Assembly: GCF_002556635.1 (NCBI RefSeq) | Contig: NZ_MWMO01000003.1 | Coordinates: forward strand, 186,001 to 250,000 | DNA length: 64,000 bases | Reading direction: 5' to 3' | Origin: Novosphingobium sp. PC22D | GTDB lineage: Bacteria > Pseudomonadota > Alphaproteobacteria > Sphingomonadales > Sphingomonadaceae | In this document: positions 28,496 through 37,564 of the stretch, piece by piece | Position numbering within the stretch: the stretch's first letter is position 1 | Layout: each line of letters begins with the position of its first letter | The notes under the pieces: generated by a model | The model's database searches: none | The model's input: the letters and a program-made list of their open reading frames with translations, nothing else | What the model was told of the DNA's origin: nothing | Program-made: the position numbers and the translations under genes

Positions 28496-29629
28496 ATGAC
28501 CGGAACCTGCCGGATCGCAGTCCTCAAGGAACGCGCTCCGGGAGAGACGCGCGTTTCGGCCACGCCCGAGACGGTCAAGAAGCTCACGGCGCTCGGCGCG
28601 ACGCTCTGCGTCGAATCGGGCGCGGGCTCGGCCGCTTCGATTTCCGATGAGGACTATGCCGCCGCCGGGGCCACGCTGGGCAGCGCCGGCGAAGTCGTGG
28701 CGGGTGCGGACATCGTTTTCGGGGTGCAGGGGCCCGACCCCGCGATGCTGGCCGGCGCCAGTTCCGGTGCGTGGATCGTCGCCGGGCTCGATCCGTTCGG
28801 CAAGCGCGAGCGCGTCGATGCCTATGCCGCCGGCGGCTACGAGGCGCTGGCGATGGAGTTCATGCCGCGCATCACGCGCGCGCAGTCGATGGACATCCTC
28901 AGTTCGCAGTCGAACCTCGCTGGCTACAAGGCAGTGATCGCGGCGGCCGACACTTACGGTCGCGCCTTTCCGATGATGATGACCGCCGCGGGCACGATCA
29001 GCGCCGCCAAGGCCTTCATCATGGGCGTCGGCGTCGCGGGGCTTCAGGCGATCGCCACCGCGCGGCGGCTCGGCGCGCAGGTTTCGGCGACCGACGTGCG
29101 CTCGGCGACGAAGGAACAGATCCTCTCGCTCGGCGCCAAGCCGATCTTCGTCGAAAGCGTCGCCGGCATCGAGGGCGAGGGCTCGGGCGGCTATGCCACC
29201 GAGATGAGCGAGGAATACCAGAAGGCGCAGGCCGAGCTGGTCTCCAGCCACATCGCCAAGCAGGACATCGTCATCACCACCGCGCTGATCCCGGGCCGCC
29301 CGGCGCCGCGCCTCATTTCCGACGCGCAGATCGCGACGATGAAGGCGGGAAGCGTGATCTTCGATCTTGCCGCGCCGCAAGGGGGCAACGTCGAGGGCAC
29401 CGTCGCCGACCAGATCGTCGAAAGGCATGGCGTCAGGATCATCGGTTATTCGAACACGCCCGCGCATCTTCCCGCCGACGCCTCGGCGCTGTTCGCGCGC
29501 AATCTGTTCAACTTTCTCTCCGCCTTCTGGGACAAGGACGCGGGCAAGCCGGTGCTCGACGCCGAAATCGGCGACGCGATCCGGCTGACGCAGGGCGGCA
29601 AGGTCGTCAACGAAAGGCTGCTGGGGTAA
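28496..29629 (+). CDS. pntA: NAD(P) transhydrogenase subunit alpha part 1
   Basis: 377 residues, the soluble NAD(H)-binding domain (dI). N-terminal alanine-dehydrogenase-like half (IAVLKERAPGETRVSATPETVKKL), then the Rossmann motif GVGVAGLQAIATARRLGAQV and DIVITTALIPGRPAPRLI. It provides hydride exchange for proton-driven NADPH formation. The split form (pntAA, pntAB, pntB) is typical of alphaproteobacteria. First of four closely packed genes. Confidence 0.96.
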   Translation: MTGTCRIAVLKERAPGETRVSATPETVKKLTALGATLCVESGAGSAASISDEDYAAAGATLGSAGEVVAGADIVFGVQGPDPAMLAGASSGAWIVAGLDPFGKRERVDAYAAGGYEALAMEFMPRITRAQSMDILSSQSNLAGYKAVIAAADTYGRAFPMMMTAAGTISAAKAFIMGVGVAGLQAIATARRLGAQVSATDVRSATKEQILSLGAKPIFVESVAGIEGEGSGGYATEMSEEYQKAQAELVSSHIAKQDIVITTALIPGRPAPRLISDAQIATMKAGSVIFDLAAPQGGNVEGTVADQIVERHGVRIIGYSNTPAHLPADASALFARNLFNFLSAFWDKDAGKPVLDAEIGDAIRLTQGGKVVNERLLG

Positions 29630-29633
29630 GGCC

Positions 29634-29918
29634 ATGGACTTCATCGCGATCCTTTCGATCTTCGTCATGGCCTGCTTCGTGGGCTACTACGTCGTCTGGT
29701 CGGTCACGCCCGCGCTGCACACGCCGCTGATGGCCGTCACCAACGCGATCTCCTCGGTGATCATCGTCGGCGCGCTCGTCGCGGCGGCCGCGAGCGAGAG
29801 CCCGGCTGCGCGCTGGCTCGGCCTCGCGGGTATCGTGTTGGCGAGCGTCAACATCTTCGGCGGCTTCGCCGTGACCGAGCGCATGCTGGCGATGTACAAG
29901 AAGAAGGAGCGCAAGTAG
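29634..29918 (+). CDS. pntAB: NAD(P) transhydrogenase subunit alpha part 2
   Basis: 94 residues with three membrane helices, the membrane part of the alpha subunit (dII N-terminal). Helix 1 includes FVMACFVGYYVVWSVTPALHTPLM, and the middle LMAVTNAISSVIIVGA is characteristic. Ends with a basic tail. It lies 4 bp after pntA and overlaps pntB by 1 bp. Confidence 0.95.
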   Translation: MDFIAILSIFVMACFVGYYVVWSVTPALHTPLMAVTNAISSVIIVGALVAAAASESPAARWLGLAGIVLASVNIFGGFAVTERMLAMYKKKERK

Positions 29919-31441
29919 TGGCGCTCATGGCTCCCGAGATCATGGCCGATCCGGCGATCGCCGCCGAGGTCGCGCACCAGGTCAATCCCTGGGTGGCGCT
30001 CGCCTATCTCGTCGCCGGGGTGTTCTTCATCCTCGCGCTGCGCGGGCTCTCTTCGCCCTCGACCTCGCGGCAGGGCAACCGCTTCGGCATGGTCGGCATG
30101 GCGATCGCCGTGTTCACGACCATGCTGCTCAAGGCTCCGGTTCCCGAAGGCGCGTTCCTGCCCGAGCCCACCGCCGATGACCTTGCGACGCTGGTCCAGA
30201 TCCTGATCGCGATCGCGCTGGGCGGCGGCATCGGCTTCGTCATCGCGCGGCGTATCCAGATGACGGCGATGCCGCAGCTCGTCGCCGCGTTCCACAGCCT
30301 CGTCGGGCTTGCCGCGGTGCTGGTGGCGATGGCCGCCTTCCTCAACCCTGGCGCCTTCGACATCCTGGGTCTCGACGGCAACATCCTGACCGTCAGCCGG
30401 ATCGAGATGGCGCTCGGCGCCGCGATCGGCGCGATCACCTTCTCGGGCTCGGTCATCGCCTTCGCCAAGCTCAACGGCAACATGTCGGGCGCGCCGATCA
30501 TGCTGCCCGCCCGCCACGTCATCAACCTGGGCACGCTGATCCTGATCATTGCGCTCACGGCGATCTTCGCCGCCTCGGAGGCGGCTGGGCCGGGCGAGAA
30601 CCCGCTGTTCTGGGTGATCGTCGCGCTCGCCTTCGCGATCGGCTTCCTCCTGATCATCCCGATCGGCGGCGCGGACATGCCGGTGGTCGTCTCGATGCTC
30701 AACTCGTACTCGGGCTGGGCCGCGGCGGCGATGGGCTTCACCCTCCACAACACCGCGATGATCATCACCGGCGCGCTGGTCGGGGCATCGGGCGCGATCC
30801 TCAGCTACATCATGTGCCGGGCGATGAACCGCTCCTTCATCTCGGTGATCGCGGGCGGCTTCGGCGCCGACGCGGGCGGCGGCGATGCGGGCGCGGCCAA
30901 GACCGACCGCCCGTGGAAGCGCGGCTCGGCCGAGGACGCGGCCTTCCTGATGAAAGAGGCCGAGACCGTCATCATCATCCCGGGCTACGGCATGGCGGTG
31001 GCGCAGGCGCAGCACGTGCTGCGCGAGATGGCGGACCAGCTCAAGGAGCATGGGGTCAACGTCAAGTACGCGATCCACCCGGTCGCCGGGCGCATGCCGG
31101 GCCACATGAACGTGCTGCTCGCCGAGGCCAACGTTCCCTACGACGAGGTGTTCGAACTCGAGGACATAAATTCCGAGTTCGCGCAGGCCGACGTCGCCTT
31201 CATCATCGGCGCCAACGACGTCGTCAATCCGGCGGCCAAGACCGACAAATCCTCGCCGATCTACGGCATGCCGGTGTTCGACGTAGACAAGGCCAAGCAG
31301 GTCTTCTTCATCAAGCGCTCGATGGGCGGAGTGGGCTATGCCGGCGTCGACAACGACGTGTTCTACATGGACCAGACGATGATGCTGCTGTCCGACGCGA
31401 AGAAAATGGTCGAGGAAATCAACAAGGCGCTCGCCGACTGA
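29918..31441 (+). CDS. pntB: NAD(P) transhydrogenase subunit beta
   Basis: 507 residues: about nine membrane helices in the first ~290 residues, then the NADP(H)-binding domain dIII with GYGMAVAQAQHVLREM, HPVAGRMPGHMNVLLAEANVPYD and GANDVVNPAA. Start is GTG directly at the end of pntAB. The stop overlaps the start of the next lipoprotein gene. Together with PntA/PntAB it uses the proton gradient to reduce NADP+ with NADH. Confidence 0.96.
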   Translation: MALMAPEIMADPAIAAEVAHQVNPWVALAYLVAGVFFILALRGLSSPSTSRQGNRFGMVGMAIAVFTTMLLKAPVPEGAFLPEPTADDLATLVQILIAIALGGGIGFVIARRIQMTAMPQLVAAFHSLVGLAAVLVAMAAFLNPGAFDILGLDGNILTVSRIEMALGAAIGAITFSGSVIAFAKLNGNMSGAPIMLPARHVINLGTLILIIALTAIFAASEAAGPGENPLFWVIVALAFAIGFLLIIPIGGADMPVVVSMLNSYSGWAAAAMGFTLHNTAMIITGALVGASGAILSYIMCRAMNRSFISVIAGGFGADAGGGDAGAAKTDRPWKRGSAEDAAFLMKEAETVIIIPGYGMAVAQAQHVLREMADQLKEHGVNVKYAIHPVAGRMPGHMNVLLAEANVPYDEVFELEDINSEFAQADVAFIIGANDVVNPAAKTDKSSPIYGMPVFDVDKAKQVFFIKRSMGGVGYAGVDNDVFYMDQTMMLLSDAKKMVEEINKALAD

Positions 31442-31749
31442 TGCGACCGGCAATCGCGCCGCTGCTCGGCGCGGCGCTGCTGCTCGCGGGCTGCGTCGAG
31501 AAGATCGCGCAGGAGCGAGTGCGCGGCGCGCTGGTCGAGGCCGGGCTTTCCGAAGGCAACGCGCAATGCATGGCGAGCCGCATGGTCGATCGCCTCTCGA
31601 TCGGCCAGTTGCGCAAGCTCGAGGCGCTGCAAGGCGAAAAGCGCACGCTCGCGGACTACGTCGCGATCGTCCGGCGGGTGGGCGATCCGGAACTTATCGG
31701 GGTGACGGCGAGTTCCGCCGCCTTGTGCGCGGCGGGATTCGTCCGCTAA
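31441..31749 (+). CDS. Small lipoprotein of unknown function
   Basis: 102 residues with a clear lipoprotein signal (LLGAALLLAGC, Cys18). The mature part is helical (RVRGALVEAGLSEGNAQCMASRMVDRLSIGQLRKLEAL) with further Cys at about 41 and 97. Its ATG overlaps the last base of the pntB stop, so it is probably translated from the pnt mRNA. No known function; co-occurrence with pnt in this genome group would be worth checking. Confidence 0.75.
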   Translation: MRPAIAPLLGAALLLAGCVEKIAQERVRGALVEAGLSEGNAQCMASRMVDRLSIGQLRKLEALQGEKRTLADYVAIVRRVGDPELIGVTASSAALCAAGFVR

Positions 31750-31796
31750 TCGAGGCTCGCAACTCGCGACACCATTTCCATGGAAGGACCCAGACC

Positions 31797-32492
31797 TTGC
31801 GGAAGATCGGCCTGATCGGCGGACTAAGCTGGTTTTCGACACGAACCTATTACGAGCAGATCCAGCGGCGCGTGCAGGCCCGTGCCGGCCGCCACGCGAG
31901 CGCGCCGATGATCATCGAGAGCCTCGATAGCGACAACCTGATGCGGCTTTCGAGCGCCGAGGACTGGAATCGCGCGGCCACTGTCCTGAGCGAGTCGGCC
32001 CGGCGCCTCGAAGGCGCGGGCGCGAGCGCGATCCTGATCGGCGCGAACTCGATGCACAAGATCTACGACACGGTGGCCGAGGCGGTCTCGGTCCCCGTGC
32101 TGCATATCGCCGAATGCGTCGCCGAGGCGATGGTCGCCAAGGGGGCGAGCCGCGCTGCGTTGCTCGGTACGCGCAACGTCATGCTCGACACGTTCTACCG
32201 CCAGAAGCTGATCGCGCGCGACATCGAACTGCTTGCGCCCAATCTCGGGCGGGTCGAAACGCTCGACCGCATCATCTACGACGAACTCATGCTCGGCAAG
32301 GCGACGCGCCAGTCGGAGCGCGAACTCAAGTCGATCATCACCGTGCTCGAGCAGGAAGGCGCTGAAGCGATCGTGCTGGGCTGCACCGAGCTCGAAATGA
32401 TCGTCGATGTGGACGCCAACGTGCTGCCGATCTTCGATTGCACGCAGATCCATGCCGAGGCCGCGGTCGACTGGATCCTGGGAGAAGACTGA
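31797..32492 (+). CDS. Aspartate/glutamate racemase-family protein with altered first catalytic motif
   Basis: 231 residues, N-terminal KIGLIGGLSWFSTRTYY as in the YgeA/RacX group. The second catalytic thiol is present in IVLGCTELEMI. The first motif, usually (C/T)NT before MH, reads GANSMHK, so the expected Cys/Thr is Ala and the following Thr is Ser. This could mean a racemase with weakened or one-base chemistry, or a decarboxylase or other relative. TTG 31797 is the start, with GGAAGGA 8 nt upstream. The dGTPase-like gene begins 1 bp after the stop. Confidence 0.85.
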   Translation: MRKIGLIGGLSWFSTRTYYEQIQRRVQARAGRHASAPMIIESLDSDNLMRLSSAEDWNRAATVLSESARRLEGAGASAILIGANSMHKIYDTVAEAVSVPVLHIAECVAEAMVAKGASRAALLGTRNVMLDTFYRQKLIARDIELLAPNLGRVETLDRIIYDELMLGKATRQSERELKSIITVLEQEGAEAIVLGCTELEMIVDVDANVLPIFDCTQIHAEAAVDWILGED

Positions 32493-32493
32493 C

Positions 32494-33654
32494 TTGGCTC
32501 ATGCCGCGTATGCCTCGCACCCCGAACGCTCGCGCGGGCGCGAATTTCCCATGGAGAACGCGCTCTCGCGCGGACCGCGCTCCTGCTACCAGCGCGACCG
32601 CGACCGCATCATCCACTCGATCGCGTTCCGCCGCTTGCGCTACAAGACGCAGGTCTTCGTCGCGCCCGACGGCGACCAATACCGCGTGCGCCTCACGCAC
32701 AGCCTCGAAGTCGCGCAGATCGCCCGCGTCGTCGCGCGCGTGCTCGGGCTCGACGAGGATCTGACCGAAGCCCTGGCACTGGCGCACGACATCGGCCATG
32801 CGCCGTTCGGGCACGCCGGGGAAGACGCGCTCGACGGCGCGCTCAACCGGCACGGCGGGTTCGACCACAACGCGCATTGCCTCAAGGTGCTGATGCGGCT
32901 CGAATCACCCTATTGCGAGCACGAGGGGCTCAACCTGACCTGGGAGACGCTCGAGGGCCTGGCCAAGCACAACGGGCCGGTCACCGAGCCCAACTGGGCG
33001 CTGGCGGAGCTTGACGCGGACTATCCGCTGGACCTCGGCACCTGGCCCTCGCTCGAAGCGCAGGTCGCGGCGCTGTCCGACGATATCGCCTACGACAACC
33101 ACGACATCGACGACGGGCTGCGCGCGGGCTACCTCGATCTCGACGAACTGATCGCGCAGCCTTTCGTGGCGGCGCACTGGGCCGAAGTCGAGCGCCGCTA
33201 TCCCGACGCCCCGCGCGACCGGCAGGTCGCCGAGCTGATCCGCAGCCAGATCGGGTTCATGGTCAACGACCTGATCGAGGAGACGCGCAGCCGCTGCGAG
33301 GGGCTCGACAGCGTCGAGGCGGTTCGCGCCGCCGGGCAGGCGACCGCGGCGTTCTCGCCCGAACTCGCCGCCAAGGAGCGCTCTTTCAAGCGCTTCATGT
33401 ACGAGAAGCTCTACCACCATCCGATGCAGATCGAGACCGCGCGGCGCGCGCGCGCGGTGGTCGCCGAGCTCTACTCGGCCTACTCGCAGGAGCCGGTGCT
33501 GCTCGAGGACGAGTGGATCGACACGCTCCCGCGCCACGAACCCGGACGCAGCCGCCATATCGCCTGTTACATCGCCGGCATGACCGACCGTTTCGCGCTC
33601 AACTGCCACGAGGCGATCTACGGTTCCTCGCACGAAAGCCTCTCGCATGTCTGA
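32494..33654 (+). CDS. dgt: dGTPase-like HD-domain triphosphohydrolase
   Basis: 386 residues of the deoxyguanosinetriphosphate triphosphohydrolase-like family (type 2). The HD metal site is complete: His69 in RLTHSLEVAQIAR, His98-Asp99 in AHDIGHAPFGHAGE, and a later Asp in LSDDIAYDNHDIDD. The family hydrolyses dNTPs to nucleosides and triphosphate; substrate specificity varies. Start TTG 32494, with GGGAGAAG about 7 nt upstream in the end of the racemase gene. Confidence 0.93.
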   Translation: MAHAAYASHPERSRGREFPMENALSRGPRSCYQRDRDRIIHSIAFRRLRYKTQVFVAPDGDQYRVRLTHSLEVAQIARVVARVLGLDEDLTEALALAHDIGHAPFGHAGEDALDGALNRHGGFDHNAHCLKVLMRLESPYCEHEGLNLTWETLEGLAKHNGPVTEPNWALAELDADYPLDLGTWPSLEAQVAALSDDIAYDNHDIDDGLRAGYLDLDELIAQPFVAAHWAEVERRYPDAPRDRQVAELIRSQIGFMVNDLIEETRSRCEGLDSVEAVRAAGQATAAFSPELAAKERSFKRFMYEKLYHHPMQIETARRARAVVAELYSAYSQEPVLLEDEWIDTLPRHEPGRSRHIACYIAGMTDRFALNCHEAIYGSSHESLSHV

Positions 33655-33666
33655 TGCTGCCGGCGC

Positions 33667-34350
33667 ATGACGCAGGCGGCAGCGCGCAGGATCTGCCTCG
33701 TCGGGGCGACGGGGCTTGTCGGCGGCCGCCTGATCGCGCGGTGCGTCGGGCGTGAGGACGTGCGGCTCGTCGCCGTCGCGCGAAGGGAAGTCAGCCTGCC
33801 CGTCGGCGCGCGCATGGAAGTGCTCGTGGCCGAGCCCCGCGAGTGGCCGCACGCGATCGAGACCGCGCGGGCCGACGTGCTCGTCTGCGCGCTGGGCACG
33901 ACCATGGCCAAGGCGGGAAGCGCCGAGGCGTTTCGCAGCGTGGATCACGACCTCGTGCTGACCACGGCGCGCGCCGCGCGTGAGGCAGGCATCGAAAGGA
34001 TGATCGCGATCTCCTCGGTTGGGGCCGATCCCGCCAGCCGCAATTTCTACCTGCGCGTGAAGGGCGAGACCGAGGCGGCGCTGGGCAAGCTCGGTTTCGC
34101 ACGGCTCGATATCTTGCGCCCCGGCCTACTGCTCGGCCCGCGCGGCGAGCGGCGTCCGCTCGAGGCCGCCGCGCAGATCGGCGCGCCGCTGTTCGACCTC
34201 GCGCTCCACGGCCGCAGCCGGCGCTTTCGCTCGATGCGCGCCGACGCGCTGGCGGACGTCGTGCTGGCGCTGTCGCACGAAAAGGCGCCCGGCCGCTTCG
34301 TCCATGAATACGACGCGATGCACCTCGTGCTTCGGCGCGGGCGGGGGTGA
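33667..34350 (+). CDS. NAD(P)-binding atypical SDR (HIM1/YwnB-like)
   Basis: 227 residues. The Rossmann motif is LVGATGLVGGRLIARC; then ALGTTMAKAGS and ERMIAISSVGADPAS...FYLRVKGETEAAL, with the Lys of an altered YxxxK-like site, then LDILRPGLLLGPR. It resembles atypical SDRs of the NAD(P)H-binding (HIM1/HTATIP2-like) type. No catalytic role is established. It begins 12 bp after the dGTPase-like gene and is probably the last gene of that transcript. Confidence 0.85.
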   Translation: MTQAAARRICLVGATGLVGGRLIARCVGREDVRLVAVARREVSLPVGARMEVLVAEPREWPHAIETARADVLVCALGTTMAKAGSAEAFRSVDHDLVLTTARAAREAGIERMIAISSVGADPASRNFYLRVKGETEAALGKLGFARLDILRPGLLLGPRGERRPLEAAAQIGAPLFDLALHGRSRRFRSMRADALADVVLALSHEKAPGRFVHEYDAMHLVLRRGRG

Positions 34351-34375
34351 ATGCGCGCGTGCTGCGCCGCAGCAG

Positions 34376-34405
34376 TTGACTTGCCATGCGCACTCCCGCA
34401 TCGTT
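34376..34405 (+). promoter_or_regulatory. Candidate promoter of the gcv riboswitch-operon
   Basis: A TTGACT -35 at 34376-34381 and ATCGTT at 34400-34405 (18-bp spacer) lie 15-45 bp before the first conserved base of the riboswitch. The -10 is a poor match. Position supports it more than sequence. Confidence 0.35.
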
Positions 34406-34420
34406 AGGTCATCGCTGACA

Positions 34421-34623
34421 GCGCGGGAGAGACTTTTCGATTCGAGCCCGGATCGAAAGGCGCCGAAGGAGCAACCGCCCCGGAATCTCTCAGGCAAAAG
34501 GACCGCGCAATGTCTATAGCGATGCTCTGGAAAGTGCTTCGTCCTTCGGACGGGCCGCCGACGGTGTAACCCCGCGGGATTTGCGCAGGGGAAAGCTCTC
34601 AGGCTTCCGAGACAGAGGGGGCA
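34421..34623 (+). ncRNA. Tandem glycine riboswitch
   Basis: Two glycine aptamers in series. Aptamer 1 has GGGAGAGAC (34425-34433), GCCGAAGGAGCAA (34462-34474) and ATCTCTCAGGCAAAAGGAC (34485-34503). After a short linker, aptamer 2 has GCTCTGG (34524-34530), GCCGACGGTGTAAC (about 34557-34570) and CTCTCAGGCTTCCGAGACAG (34596-34615). It lies directly upstream of gcvT; such switches turn the glycine-cleavage operon on when glycine is high. No terminator with a T-tract is visible after it; a small hairpin (34619-34638) precedes the Shine-Dalgarno, suggesting translational control. Confidence 0.95.
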
Positions 34624-34661
34624 CCGAATTTGGTGTGCCAACCTGTGTGCGGAGCCGTGTC

Positions 34662-35819
34662 TTGAGTGAAGACCAGTCGAACGACAATGATATCGCCGAA
34701 GATCAGCATGGGCCGCAGGCTCTGCCGCTCGATGCCTGGCACCGCGCGCGCGGCGGCCGGATGGTCGCGTTCGCCGGTTATCACATGCCCGTCCAGTACG
34801 AAGGCATCATCGCCGAACACTTGTGGACGCGCGAGAATGCCGGGCTGTTCGACGTCAGCCACATGGGCCAGCTCGAATTTTCGGGCGAAGGCGTCGCCGA
34901 GGCGCTCGAAGCGCTGCTTCCCGGCGACATCTCGGCGCTGAAGCCGGGTCGCCTGCGGTATTCACTGTTGCTCGACGAGAATGGCGGCATTCTCGACGAT
35001 CTCATGATCACCAACCGCGGCGGCGAATACTACATGGTCGTCAACGGCGCCACCAAGTGGGACGATATCGGCCATTTGCGCGAGCATCTGCCCGACGAGA
35101 TCACCATGACGCACCTCGACGAGCACGCCCTGCTCGCGCTGCAGGGCCCCAAGGCGGCCGAAGCGCTGGCGAAGCTCTGCCTCGAACCCGCGTTCCCGGG
35201 CATGCCCAAGCTTGACGATCTCAAGTTCATGCAGTCCGGCCCCTTCTTCTGGGACGGCCGGCCGCTCGGCGTCAGCCGCTCGGGCTACACCGGCGAGGAC
35301 GGTTTCGAGATTTCGGTGCGGGGCGAGGACGTCGAGGCGCTGGCCGAGGCGCTCGTGGCGCTCGATTTGGTCAGGCCGATCGGGCTCGGCGCGCGCGATT
35401 CGCTGCGGCTCGAGGCGGGGTTACCGCTCTACGGGCATGACCTGACCCCAGAGACCGACCCGATCAGCGCCGACCTCGGCTTCGCGATCTCCAAGCGGCG
35501 GCGCGCCGAAGGCGGATTTCCCGGCGCCGAGCGCATCCTCGCCTTGCGCGAGAGCGGCGCGCCGAAAAAGCGGGTCGGGCTGGCGCTCGAAGGCCGCATG
35601 GCCGCGCGCGAAGGCGCGACGGTGCACCTGGGCGATGCCGAGATCGGCGTCGTGACCTCGGGCGGGTTCTCGCCCAGCCTCCAGCATCCCATCGCGATGG
35701 CCTACGTCGATGCCGCCTATGCCGGCGAGGGCACCGCGCTCGAGATCGAGGCACGCGGCAAGCGCCTGCCCGCGCGGGTCGTGCCCCTGCCTTTCCTACC
35801 CCACCGCTATTACCGCTGA
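34662..35819 (+). CDS. gcvT: Glycine cleavage system aminomethyltransferase (T protein)
   Basis: 385 residues: folate-binding GcvT fold with AFAGYHMPVQYEGI...DVSHMGQ, the tetrahydrofolate region SRSGYTGEDGFEI and LGARDSLRLEAGLPLYGHDL. It transfers the methylene group from the lipoyl-bound intermediate on GcvH to tetrahydrofolate, releasing ammonia. Start TTG 34662 with GGAG 7 nt upstream. Frames that start earlier would read through the riboswitch. gcvH begins 10 bp after the stop. Confidence 0.95.
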   Translation: MSEDQSNDNDIAEDQHGPQALPLDAWHRARGGRMVAFAGYHMPVQYEGIIAEHLWTRENAGLFDVSHMGQLEFSGEGVAEALEALLPGDISALKPGRLRYSLLLDENGGILDDLMITNRGGEYYMVVNGATKWDDIGHLREHLPDEITMTHLDEHALLALQGPKAAEALAKLCLEPAFPGMPKLDDLKFMQSGPFFWDGRPLGVSRSGYTGEDGFEISVRGEDVEALAEALVALDLVRPIGLGARDSLRLEAGLPLYGHDLTPETDPISADLGFAISKRRRAEGGFPGAERILALRESGAPKKRVGLALEGRMAAREGATVHLGDAEIGVVTSGGFSPSLQHPIAMAYVDAAYAGEGTALEIEARGKRLPARVVPLPFLPHRYYR

Positions 35820-35829
35820 GGAGCCTGAG

Positions 35830-36201
35830 ATGACCCGCTATTTTACCGAGGATCATGAGTGGATCGACGTCGAAGGCGATGTCGGCACCGTCGGCATCAC
35901 CGACTACGCGCAGAGCCAGCTCGGCGACATCACCTTCGTCGAGGTGCCCGCCGAAGGCACCGAAGTGGCCAAGGGCGACTCGGTGTCGGTCGTCGATTCG
36001 GTCAAGGCCGCCTCCGATGTCTACACCCCCGTGAGCGGCACCGTGACAGCCGCCAATACCGCGCTCGCCGACGAACCCGAACTCGTCAATTCGGACGCGG
36101 AGGAGAGTGGCTGGCTGTTCCGGGTCGCGTTGTCGGACACATCCGAACTCAAATCGCTGATGGATCGCAAGGCCTACGACGCGTTCGTCGCGGAGCTTTG
36201 A
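35830..36201 (+). CDS. gcvH: Glycine cleavage system H protein
   Basis: 123-residue lipoyl carrier. It has the family N-terminus [11 protein letters not shown], lipoylated Lys59 in [16 protein letters not shown] and an acidic C-terminal half. It shuttles the aminomethyl group among the P, T and L proteins. Start ATG 35830 after GAGGAGCC. Second gene of gcvTH-PA-PB. Confidence 0.96.
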   Translation: MTRYFTEDHEWIDVEGDVGTVGITDYAQSQLGDITFVEVPAEGTEVAKGDSVSVVDSVKAASDVYTPVSGTVTAANTALADEPELVNSDAEESGWLFRVALSDTSELKSLMDRKAYDAFVAEL

Positions 36202-36205
36202 GCGC

Positions 36206-37564
36206 ATGCGCTATCTCCCCCTGACCGATACCGACCGTTCGGCCATGCTCGATGTCATCGGCGCCGGCTCGGTCGACGATCTGTTTTCCGATGTGCCCGA
36301 GGAAGCGCGGCTTTCGGGCCTCATCGCGGGCCTGCCGCTCCACGCGAGCGAAATGGCCGTCGAGCGCCACATGGCGAAGCTCGCGGGCAAGAACATCAGC
36401 GCGGGAAGCGCGCCGTTCTTCCTCGGCGCCGGGGCCTATCGCCACCACGTTCCCGCGACCGTCGATCACCTGATCCAGCGCGGCGAGTTCCTCACCGCCT
36501 ATACGCCCTATCAGCCCGAGATCGCGCAGGGGACCTTGCAGGTCCTGTTCGAGTTCCAGACGCAGGTCGCGCAGCTTTTCGGCACCGAGGTCGCCAACGC
36601 CTCGATGTACGATGGTTCGACCGCGTGCTGGGAAGCGATCGTCATGGCCTCGCGGATCACGCGCAAGCGCCGCGTGCTGCTTTCTCAAGGGTTGCATCCG
36701 CATTACGCGCAGGTCGTCGGGACCATGGCCAAGTTCACCCGCGACGATATCGTTCACGGCGCCCCCAGGCTCGAGGCGGACCCTGACGACGCGGCGCTGA
36801 TCGCCGAGATCGACGATGCCACTTCGTGCGCCGTCGTGCAGTATCCCGACGTGCTTGGCCGCATTCCCGATCTCGCCGCGATCGCGGAGGCGGCGCATGC
36901 AAAGGGCGCGCTGCTGATCGCGGTAGTCACCGAGCCGGTCGCGCTTGGGCTGATCGAGGCGCCGGGCAATCTCGGCGCGGACATCGTCGTCGGCGAGGGG
37001 CAGTCGCTCGGCGTCGGGCTCCAGTTCGGCGGCCCCTATCTCGGCCTGTTCGGCTGTCGCGAGAAGTTCGTGCGCCAGATGCCTGGGCGGCTCTGCGGGC
37101 AGACCGTCGACGCAGCCGGCAAGCGCGGCTTCGTGCTGACGCTCTCGACGCGCGAGCAGCACATCCGGCGTGAGAAGGCGACGAGCAATATCTGCACCAA
37201 TTCAGGGCTTTGTGCTCTGGCATTCAGCATTCACATGACCCTGCTCGGCGGCGAGGGCCTGGCGCGCATGGCGCGGATCAGCCACGCACGCACGCGGCAA
37301 CTCGTCGACCGGCTGACCAAGCTCCCCGGCGTGACGTGCATCAACGAGACTTACTTCAACGAGGTGACGCTGCTGCTGCCCGCCGACGCGCGCGAGATCG
37401 TGCGTGAGCTGGCCGATCGCGGCGTGCTGGGCGGGGTTTCGCTCGGCCGGTTGTTCCCCGGCGAGGGATCGCTCGCGAACGGACTGCTCGTGGCGGTCAC
37501 CGAGACCTGCACCGAGGAAGACATCGAAACATTCGCCGAGGAACTTGCAGGAGTGCTGGCATGA
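36206..37564 (+). CDS. gcvPA: Glycine dehydrogenase (decarboxylating) subunit 1
   Basis: 452 residues, the N-terminal half of P protein in the two-subunit form. Characteristic [35 protein letters not shown] and SMYDGSTA segments. The PLP-binding Lys is on the other subunit, so this protein is expected to act as part of an alpha2beta2 enzyme. It starts 4 bp after gcvH and overlaps gcvPB by 4 bp. Confidence 0.95.
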   Translation: MRYLPLTDTDRSAMLDVIGAGSVDDLFSDVPEEARLSGLIAGLPLHASEMAVERHMAKLAGKNISAGSAPFFLGAGAYRHHVPATVDHLIQRGEFLTAYTPYQPEIAQGTLQVLFEFQTQVAQLFGTEVANASMYDGSTACWEAIVMASRITRKRRVLLSQGLHPHYAQVVGTMAKFTRDDIVHGAPRLEADPDDAALIAEIDDATSCAVVQYPDVLGRIPDLAAIAEAAHAKGALLIAVVTEPVALGLIEAPGNLGADIVVGEGQSLGVGLQFGGPYLGLFGCREKFVRQMPGRLCGQTVDAAGKRGFVLTLSTREQHIRREKATSNICTNSGLCALAFSIHMTLLGGEGLARMARISHARTRQLVDRLTKLPGVTCINETYFNEVTLLLPADAREIVRELADRGVLGGVSLGRLFPGEGSLANGLLVAVTETCTEEDIETFAEELAGVLA

